Origin: Ectobacillus funiculus
Lineage (GTDB): Bacteria; Bacillota; Bacilli; Bacillales; Bacillaceae_G
Length of the DNA: 64,000 bases
Strand: one strand, 5' to 3'
NCBI RefSeq assembly: GCF_042429435.1
Contig: NZ_JBHMAF010000008.1
Below the pieces are notes generated by a model. That model saw only the letters and a list, made by a program, of their open reading frames with translations, was not told where the DNA came from and searched no databases. Shown piece after piece: positions 48,760 through 57,200 of the stretch. Positions within the stretch are counted from its first letter, which is position 1. Each line of letters begins with the position of its first letter. A program made the position numbers and the translations under genes.

Positions 48760-51700
48760 TTGAATCAGTATGGAAAAGAAATAGCGGTTGTCGGACTTGG
48801 TTGTGTTTTGCCCGATGCGTTTACGCCGCAGCAGTTTTGGGAGAATAATAGGAAGGGACATACAGCGTTACGCTCCCTAAACGTTCACCATAGATGGAAT
48901 TGGGAGGTTTTTCACGACTCAGATCCTGATGCAGTAGATAAAACATACACGATTACAGCTGGGGCAATTGAAAATTATGAGTTTGATTGGAAAAAGTTTC
49001 GTATTCCGCCATCTGAGGTGCAAGCAAGCAGTCCGATGCAATTTATGATTTTAGATGCAGGTGCACAGGCGTTAGAGGGTGTTCGACTGCTGCCAACGGA
49101 TCGGACCGGAATTTACATTGGGTCTATTGGATCAGGATGGCAAAAGGATACTGGTTTACAAATTCATAGAGATGTAATGCTTGAGGCTCTCAAGGTGAGT
49201 TCAAGCTTTTTATCCTTACCTAATAACATCCAGGAAAAAGTTATAGGTTCTATAAAGCATAGTATAGGAAAATCCGTAAACTCAGCGGGGGTTGAAAATT
49301 TAATTGTTCATTCACTCGCAAGCGTTGCGTGTGGCCGAATTGCGCAGTATTTCGATATAAAAGGTCCTCACGTTGCTGTTGATGCTGGATACGCTTCCTC
49401 GCTGGCCGCGCTGGAGATAGGAATTCGCTCGCTGCAGGAAGGAAGTGTGGATCTTTCACTTGTCGGAGGGGCAAGCGAAATTTTGACCCCGCTGAACATG
49501 ATTGCTTTCTCTAAGCTAGGGGGCCTGTCGAAGTCTATTATCCGACCGCTCGATGGGGAGGCGGATGGAACACTTCTAGGGGAAGGAACAGCTATGTTTG
49601 CTTTAAAGAGGCTGGAGGACGCAGTGCGGGATGAAGAGCATATTTATGCTGTCATTAAAGGGATCGGCAGCTCTGCTGATGGGGGTGGAAGATCTCTGCT
49701 TGCGCCGGATCATCAAGGTCAGGCCCTTGCGATGAAACGTGCTTATGAAGACGCTCATGTAGATCCGAAAACAATTAGCTATATTGAATGTCATGCTACA
49801 GGCACACAGTTAGGAGATGTGAGTGAAGTGAAAGCTCTCTCTAGCTTTCATGAAGAAGCCTCGTATCGCATTATCCTTGGATCAGTGAAGGCAAATATTG
49901 GCCACTTAGGGGCGGCTGCAGGCGCTGCGGGACTGTTGCGAACGATATTGACGCTGTACCATGGACTCATCCCTCCTCAAGTTAGCTTTCATACGTCAAA
50001 CCTACAAATGCAGCTCGCATCCACTCCATTTACCGTTCCTTTACAACCGATTGCATTGCAGCCACAAGACGGAACATTCTTACCGCGGGCAGGTATTAGT
50101 TCTTTTGCCTTTGGAGGAATTAATTATCATGCTGTGCTAGAGGCATATTCTTCCCAATATACAGCATGTAAAACAGGAGTATATTCCGATTTTGAGGAGG
50201 AGCCAATCGCGATTATTGGAATGTCAGGGATATTTCCTGATGCTGCTGATAAGGAAACATTTTGGTCAAACTTGCTGCAAGGAAAGGATTCGGTTACAGA
50301 AATCCCCTATGAACGATTTGACAGTGAATTATTTTATGATAGTTCCCGGGCAGTTCTAGAAAAATCTTATACAAAGTTAGGCGGGTTTCTTTCCCATACA
50401 GAGCGGGACCCTTTAAAATGGCGAATCCCCCCATCCTCTGTCCCATATATTGATGAAGCTCATCAACTTGCTTTAACTTGTGTTGAACAAGCCCTTCAAA
50501 ATGCCGGCTATGATCCGAACATATGGGATGGAGAGCAAGTGTCTGTTATGCTGGGATTTTTACCTTACCAAACTAAAAAGCTTCTTGCTGATGTTCGTGT
50601 AAACTATCAGGAAATCCGCAATATTTTTGCGAGAGTTCTCGAAGAGCAGGAATACATCATTTCTCCTGCCCTACAGCGCTGTATTTTGGATGAGGCAGAA
50701 CAATGTTTTATGGATCAGCGTCCAAAGATTACAGAAGATACGCTGGCGGGCTATTTAGGCGGTCTTGCAGCCGGTCGTGTTGCAAAGCATTTTAATTTTA
50801 AGGGAACGCAGCTGGCCATCGATGGTGCCTGTTGTTCAACCCACCTTGCTTTTTTAGCTGCTGTGCAATCTCTCCGTCATAAAAAAAGTGACGTTGTGTT
50901 AGTAGGAGGCATTAATGCTGATATGACCCCAGAATTTTATGTGGGGGGATGCGGAATTCAAGCATTATCAGCTGATGGGATTCGGCCGTTTGATGCACGG
51001 GCAGATGGCTTTGTTCCCGGAGAAGGAGCAGGATTCTTTGTTTTGCGACGTTTATCGGATGCAAAACGTGATGGACAGAATATACTTGCTCTTATTCGCT
51101 CGGTTGCGGCTACATCTGATGGGAAAAGCGGTTCTATTCTCTCGCCGTCGCTCGAAGGTGAAGCAAGTGCAATGGTGCAGGCGCTTAGGCAGGCCAGGGT
51201 GTCTCCGGAACAAGTTGATTACGTGGAGTGCCATGGTACTGGAACGGTCATGGGAGATGCAACTGAGATTGAGGCGCTTTTGAAGGCGTATGGTACGGAT
51301 AGAACAAAACCACTGCAAATCGGATCAGTAAAATCGAATATAGGTCATCTATTGGCCGCTGCTGCTATTCCGGCGGTAATGAAAACCGTGTTTGCTTTGC
51401 GTGAGGGAGTAATCCCGCCGTCTATTAATATAGAAGTTGTAAATCCAAAGCTGAACAGTACTAGGGAAATAATCCAAGTTGTGACATCCTGTGAGCGATG
51501 GGAGACGGAATATAATGAACCGCGGAGGGCTGGAGTAAGTGGATTTGGATTAGGCGGAGCTAACAGTCATATGATACTCGAAGAATATAAAGCGACCGCG
51601 ACCGAGCAGCAGTTTGATTCTTTCCTTTCCCATGAAACTTCGCAGTGCAGCAATGTTCTGCCGATTGCAGTCACACAGGGGGCGAGCCTCTCAGATTGTG

Positions 51701-53625
51701 CCTTGAGCTTGCTTCAGGCTGCGCAAACTCTGGAAAAACAGCCTGATGAGAAGTACTTGTTAGTGATACGCAGGATGCAGCAGGCCGTTCCTCCCATGCA
51801 TCCTGGTCTGTATCGCGTGGCCGTCGTTGCCAACAACTCACGGGAGCTGTTAAGAAAGACCAGGCTACTTGTAACAGCTGTTTCTAAAGGAATTAATCTT
51901 AACTTTTTACGGCAACAAGGGATATTCACAGCTGAAATCGATCCGAACTTGAAAGTTGCGGTTGTTTTTCCTGGTCAAGGGGGCCAATACCCAAACATGC
52001 TGAGAGAAGCGCTCGAGCACTTCCCTTTGGCAGCTGAGTTTATGGCGCAGGTAGACGAAGAATATCAGGTGCTATGCGGGAGAACCTTGAGCAGTACTTT
52101 TTTCACGGAGCGTTCAAAGGATTTTCAACAAACGGATGAGGATATTCATTGTGCGGTGTTCGCTATAAATTGTGCCATGTTTACGTTACTGCGGGCGTAC
52201 GGATTAGAATTTGATGCAGCAATCGGACAGAGCGCAGGGGAGTTGGCCGCATTTGTCGCCGCTGAAGCTCTGTCACTTCGAGATGCCCTCAGGGTGGTAA
52301 GAGAAAGAACGTTGTCAGTCCTCTCCTTATCAACAGAGGATGCAGGAAAAATGCTGACAGTTTACTGCAGTGCCATGGAAGCGAGGGAGTACTTTAAGGA
52401 AGTGAGCGGCTATTGTGATATTTCTGCCGACAACAGTCCACGGATGTGTATTGTGTCAGGGGAAACCGAAGCAATTCGGGCTTTGCGTGGTATCTATGAA
52501 AAGGCGGGTATCCAGACAGAGTTGCTTCCTGTATCGCATGGCTATCATTCTTTGCTGATTTCACATGCAAGAAAGCCGTATAGGAGTGTATTAGATACGT
52601 GTACATTCTATCAACCAGTGTACGATATCATCTCAACGATTACGGGAAGCAGTCTTCGTTATCTGCGTGTTGATGATTATCCGGCATTGCTCGAAAGTCA
52701 ATTTGTTGAACCTGTCCGCCTGCAGCAGGCAATTGAGAATGCCCATGAGGCGGGGATGCAATTGTTTATAGAATGTGGCCCTAAGTGGGCAATTAGTACG
52801 TTTATTTCAGAAATATTGGAAGGGAAAGACTTTTATGTGCAGGCCTCTTTGCATCCTAAGATTGGCGAAGTTGAACAAATTCACCGCGCACTGGCTTGTA
52901 TGTTTGTACATGGAAAAGGCCGATTAACACCTGTATCTGCTAATAAAGAAAGGACGGTTAAGAGCATGGAATATAAAAACCAAACAAGTGAAGAGACAAC
53001 TGCCGCAGCCGGTTTACTGCAAGGGGTATCCAAAGTTGTTTCGGGAAAGGGAGAAGATGATGCGACCCTTTTATTCCTCAAGTCGTTACGAGACATGATT
53101 GATGCATTTGTACAATTGAAATCCGGCAGCAAGGAGGTGAAGGTACCCGTGTCAGAAAGCTTAAGAGTGGTAGAGGAGCCGACAGCACTGCAAGATGCAA
53201 AGCAGCCGCAATTGGAGCAACAGGCGACGGTATGGAAGGAGCCAGAGAAGTTTTCAAAACGAACAGAGGCGGTATATGCCGCAAGAAAGTCTTTTGTAAA
53301 CGAAGAACCGCCGCAGCCGGCAACTGAAAGCAACGTCAAAAAATCTACACTCCTCGCAGAGCAGGACGTACGCCAGGTTATCGTAGATCGTATTGTAGAA
53401 CGCACAGGATACCCGGCAGACATGCTGGAACTTGACCTGGATTTAGAAGCCGACCTTGGCATTGACACAGTCAAGCAAGTCGCTATTTTAGCAGATGCCC
53501 GGCAACACTTTGGCTTGGAACAAGAATCAGGCTTTCGCGTCCGTGATTATCATACCCTTCGAAAAGTTATAACGTATTTCCAGACTCGATTAACAGAAGG
53601 AAAGAAACCGTCTTTTTTCGAATAA
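48760..53625 (+). CDS. Iterative type I polyketide/PUFA-like synthase, KS(degenerate)-KS-AT-ACP
   Basis: 1621 residues; TTG 48760 follows AAGGAGG. KS1 about 5-465: the Cys site reads DAGYASSLAAL, so Cys is Tyr211, while His345 (CHATGT) and His382 (NIGHL) remain. KS2 about 482-945 is complete: Cys691 (DGACCS), His825 (CHGTGT), His863 (NIGHL). AT about 1065-1395: FPGQGGQYPN, GQSAGE with Ser near 1158, and the GYHS motif, suggesting malonyl units. A disordered linker precedes an ACP at about 1545-1615 whose site reads LGIDTVKQ, Thr1570 in place of the usual Ser. First gene of a four-gene operon; the stop overlaps the next ATG. It belongs to the PfaA/hglE-like group by motif style; the product is unknown. 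Confidence 0.92.
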   Translation: MNQYGKEIAVVGLGCVLPDAFTPQQFWENNRKGHTALRSLNVHHRWNWEVFHDSDPDAVDKTYTITAGAIENYEFDWKKFRIPPSEVQASSPMQFMILDAGAQALEGVRLLPTDRTGIYIGSIGSGWQKDTGLQIHRDVMLEALKVSSSFLSLPNNIQEKVIGSIKHSIGKSVNSAGVENLIVHSLASVACGRIAQYFDIKGPHVAVDAGYASSLAALEIGIRSLQEGSVDLSLVGGASEILTPLNMIAFSKLGGLSKSIIRPLDGEADGTLLGEGTAMFALKRLEDAVRDEEHIYAVIKGIGSSADGGGRSLLAPDHQGQALAMKRAYEDAHVDPKTISYIECHATGTQLGDVSEVKALSSFHEEASYRIILGSVKANIGHLGAAAGAAGLLRTILTLYHGLIPPQVSFHTSNLQMQLASTPFTVPLQPIALQPQDGTFLPRAGISSFAFGGINYHAVLEAYSSQYTACKTGVYSDFEEEPIAIIGMSGIFPDAADKETFWSNLLQGKDSVTEIPYERFDSELFYDSSRAVLEKSYTKLGGFLSHTERDPLKWRIPPSSVPYIDEAHQLALTCVEQALQNAGYDPNIWDGEQVSVMLGFLPYQTKKLLADVRVNYQEIRNIFARVLEEQEYIISPALQRCILDEAEQCFMDQRPKITEDTLAGYLGGLAAGRVAKHFNFKGTQLAIDGACCSTHLAFLAAVQSLRHKKSDVVLVGGINADMTPEFYVGGCGIQALSADGIRPFDARADGFVPGEGAGFFVLRRLSDAKRDGQNILALIRSVAATSDGKSGSILSPSLEGEASAMVQALRQARVSPEQVDYVECHGTGTVMGDATEIEALLKAYGTDRTKPLQIGSVKSNIGHLLAAAAIPAVMKTVFALREGVIPPSINIEVVNPKLNSTREIIQVVTSCERWETEYNEPRRAGVSGFGLGGANSHMILEEYKATATEQQFDSFLSHETSQCSNVLPIAVTQGASLSDCALSLLQAAQTLEKQPDEKYLLVIRRMQQAVPPMHPGLYRVAVVANNSRELLRKTRLLVTAVSKGINLNFLRQQGIFTAEIDPNLKVAVVFPGQGGQYPNMLREALEHFPLAAEFMAQVDEEYQVLCGRTLSSTFFTERSKDFQQTDEDIHCAVFAINCAMFTLLRAYGLEFDAAIGQSAGELAAFVAAEALSLRDALRVVRERTLSVLSLSTEDAGKMLTVYCSAMEAREYFKEVSGYCDISADNSPRMCIVSGETEAIRALRGIYEKAGIQTELLPVSHGYHSLLISHARKPYRSVLDTCTFYQPVYDIISTITGSSLRYLRVDDYPALLESQFVEPVRLQQAIENAHEAGMQLFIECGPKWAISTFISEILEGKDFYVQASLHPKIGEVEQIHRALACMFVHGKGRLTPVSANKERTVKSMEYKNQTSEETTAAAGLLQGVSKVVSGKGEDDATLLFLKSLRDMIDAFVQLKSGSKEVKVPVSESLRVVEEPTALQDAKQPQLEQQATVWKEPEKFSKRTEAVYAARKSFVNEEPPQPATESNVKKSTLLAEQDVRQVIVDRIVERTGYPADMLELDLDLEADLGIDTVKQVAILADARQHFGLEQESGFRVRDYHTLRKVITYFQTRLTEGKKPSFFE

Positions 53626-54137
53626 TGCCCTCTAATCCCGAGCTCGAGTCAAAAAAGTGGCTTGCAGCCTATAAGCCAACGACTCATAGGCTGCGATCTG
53701 ATTTTACAGAAACAATCCGAGCTATGAACCAACGCGCAGCAAGTCAATTGCAGTATGCTGGGGTACAGGAGGGAAGCAGGGCGTTTTTAGGAGCAGGTAT
53801 GGTTATTGAATGGCTGCAGCATGATGGAAGTTGGGGTATGATTGCGAAAGTGAACATGAAACAGATGGATGAAACTCTTGCTGAACGATTCCAGTCTTTG
53901 ACCGAGGCCGCATGCTTCGTCGCTGTTTACACCTGGTGGTATCAGTATGGACGGAAAGTCAGGATAAGCGATATAGGGGATATGATATGCTGCAGTGATG
54001 ATATACATCAGGGAGAAAAGTATTTGATTGTGGAGCTGCTGTCCATGCGATATACAGAGTATCGGGCTGATCTCACCCTCATTGATAGGCACGGACGCGT
54101 ACTGGCTTATTGGAAAGAGATGTCTGGAAGCAGATAG
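53625..54137 (+). CDS. Small hotdog-like protein of the synthase operon
   Basis: 170 residues. TAATG overlaps it with the synthase stop, so translation is coupled. After a helical N-terminus, the strand-rich second half (MVIEWLQHDGSWGMIAKVNM, YLIVELLSMRYTEYRADLTL, DRHGRVLAYWKE) looks like a hotdog fold of the thioesterase/dehydratase type. The catalytic residues are not evident, so either a thioesterase, a partial dehydratase or a non-catalytic partner is possible. Position between two megasynthase genes argues for a role in chain processing or release. Confidence 0.6.
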   Translation: MPSNPELESKKWLAAYKPTTHRLRSDFTETIRAMNQRAASQLQYAGVQEGSRAFLGAGMVIEWLQHDGSWGMIAKVNMKQMDETLAERFQSLTEAACFVAVYTWWYQYGRKVRISDIGDMICCSDDIHQGEKYLIVELLSMRYTEYRADLTLIDRHGRVLAYWKEMSGSR

Positions 54138-54211
54138 AAGGGAACGGATGCTGCAGTGAAGCTAGATCAGTCGCTGGCAATTGGTGAAACAGACAGGGGG
54201 AAGGGAGAGGA

Positions 54212-57200
54212 ATGAGCGTGAAAACACGAATTGCCATCGTCGGCATGTCATGTAGAGTGCCTGGTGCCCATACATTGCAAGGGTTCTGGGAACTAGTGTC
54301 AGAGGGTAAGCTGGTGACGGGAAGTATTCCACTGGAGCGCTTTGATAGAAATATGTATGAAGTCTGCTGGGGGTTGGGAGGAAAAGGGGAGAATGTTGGG
54401 GCGCTTGTCGAAATTCCTGAGATTGATTACCGTGATTTCCCGATTTCGCCAGAACAAATTCGCCATATGCATCCAATGGAGAAGGTAGGACTTTCTGTTA
54501 TGCATGAGGCGCTGCGCGATGGAGGAATCAAGCAAGGAACGGAGCTTGCAGCAAAAGGGAGAGTTTACGTTGCATCTAATACATTCGGTCCTTCACCGGA
54601 AACAGATCACGGTCCGCGTATTCGTCAAGGAGAGTTCACCCACATATTGGAATTGGCATTACAGGATGTCTCTCCCCGCTTGGCAAGTATACGCGATGAA
54701 GTGTTAGCGCTGCATAAGCAAACAGTACCCCCGATCCGTCCTGATACGATGACAGCATCTGCTAGTATCGTTGCTGGGAGAATCGCGAACTTTTACAATA
54801 TGCACGGCGGTCATGCCGCAATTGATGCTGGAACTTGCAGTTCCTTGGCCGCGGTCGAGGAGGCGGTTCTTGCACTTCGTGAAAATGTGTGCGAGTTTGC
54901 TGTAGTTGCTGGAATTTCCCCGCTTATTACAGCATCCAGCATTGTAGAATATATGGAAGACCCATCCTTCTCTTTTATGCCGGTTTTAGGCGAGGGGGGA
55001 GCGGCAATCGTTCTGATGCGTGAGAATGATATTGGAGAGAGAAAGGTATACGGATATATAGAAGGAATTGCATCTTCCGTCATACACAATCGTACGAACG
55101 AACGAGACGTCGCGCTTGCTGTAGAAAAAGCTGCCCGACAGGCTTTACAACGCGCAGGAATCTCCCCTGGCAGTGTGACGAGGATTGAGAGTCGGAATCG
55201 TGGTCTTAGCTTTTGGGAAAAGGCTGAGTTAAAAGGACTCTCCTCTGTATACGAGGTTCAACAGCGGGGAGGGAATGTGTCAGTCACATCCTGTGTGCCT
55301 CATATTGGATTCCTGCAGGCTGCATCTGGGATGATAGCAATCGTAAGGGAAGCACTGACATTATTTTATAATGAAAATACGTCTGGTTTCAGCGCAGTAA
55401 GTGATACAGGAATTGCTCCAGCTGCTTATCATGCTATTTTAAGCGCTCGGGCTCTATCGTTAAAACACCAAGTTGGGGATTTGTGCATGTCGATAGAGCC
55501 AATTGCTATTGTCGGCATGGGGGCAATTGTTCCTGGTTCAGGGAACCTTGAGCTGTTTTGGAAGCATACAAAGCTCGGCTACCGAAGTTTTGGCAATTTA
55601 CCGGAGCGAAAATGGAGCTTTGACAAAATCATTGCCAAGAATGAAGAATTGAATACGTACGCTCCGTCACGTCTGGCAGGAGTCGTACAAATACCAGAGC
55701 TTAACACAGAGGAATGGGGACTTTCCGCAGAGGAGCTGAGCTGTCTGGACGGGGGCGTTACCCTTTCCCTGCTAGCTGCTATGGAGGCGGCCGGGCAAGC
55801 AGGACTAACGAATCTAGAAGCGGATAAAAGCAGAATTGATGTTGTATTTGGTCAATTACCGATTCGAGAGTCGGAAAATGCTAAAAATAAGCTAGTGTTT
55901 TTTACAGACTATATGAAGCGTGTCCGTACAGTTTTTCAAAAAAAGGGTGTATCCTCGGCTATAAGTTCAAGGGTGCTCCAGAGCATGATCTCTCATTATA
56001 AGCAAGAGAATGTGCAAATATATGATTTTTACGCAGCAAGCACAGGCATAACAAATGCCTATTATGTGGCAAAGGTTCTGGGGGCGGGCGGAAGTATTCT
56101 ATCAGTCGATGCTACTTGTGCTTCGTCTCTGGCTGCTGTGGAAGCTGCTGTTCATCACCTGCGCGCCAATCTTGCGGATGTTGTTATTGCTGGGGGTGTC
56201 GCGCATCATTTGGTTCCTGAATATAACTTGACGCTGCACGTTATAGGTGCCCTGTCTACAAAAGGTATACCGCCATTTCATCAAGATTCTGATGGATTTG
56301 TGCCAGCGGAAGGAGCAGGAGCCATCGTGCTAAAAAGGTTGTCTGATGCCATTCGTGACAACAATCATATTTATGCTGTTATTGGTGGCATTGGTGCTTC
56401 CAGTGATGGAAGAGGGACTTCAGTGCTTGCGCCGAGCAGTCAAGGGCAAAAACGCTCCATTGAGAGAGCGATACAAGCAGCGCATCTGAAAGCTGCTGAT
56501 CTTTCTCATATAGAAGCACACGGCACCGGAACTCGCCTAGGTGATGAAACTGAAATGAACACATATCAAATGGTATTTGGGGACTATCATAACTATAAAC
56601 CATATTCCATCGGTGCTATCAAGTCACAAATCGGACATCTCAGCTCCGCAGCAGGCATAATTGGTCTTATTAAAACAGTACTAGCCTTACATGAAAAGGT
56701 TATTCCGCCCAGCTATACGGATCGTCGCTCTTCTCTATTGCTGCCTAATCTTGCTACAGAGGCCAGGATATGGAGAAGCAGGGAAGAAGGCACTCGACGC
56801 GCAGGGGTAAGCGCGTTTGGACTTGGAGGCATTAACTATTTTCTTGTTTTGGAAGAGTGGAAGGAATTTAATAAGGAAACTATGCCAGCTCTATTCTCAC
56901 AGCCTATCCACCGACCCCTTCATCCCCTTCAGTCTGACCGTTTTACTGTAGAACTTGTACCCGTATCACTCCCTCAAAGGACAGCATTGTTTCCGCTTCA
57001 AGGAAAACGAATCGTCCTTGTACAGGATGGGGGTGATAAATGGCGTGTATACCAAAAATCACTTGAGCAACGCGGTGCTACGGTTCTTTCCCTCTTTCCT
57101 GCAGAAGTGATAACAGAGGAGATGTTTCATACAAAGCTTGCTTTATGGGAGAAGAGGTACGGTGAGTTGAATGGTATTCTTGATCTTCGCGCCCTGCAGG

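Noticed and set aside
52881..53474. 197-codon antisense ORF in the synthase linker
   Set aside because: Opposes the disordered linker and ACP of the synthase; Ser-rich composition is the mirror of the sense frame and no start site is evident.
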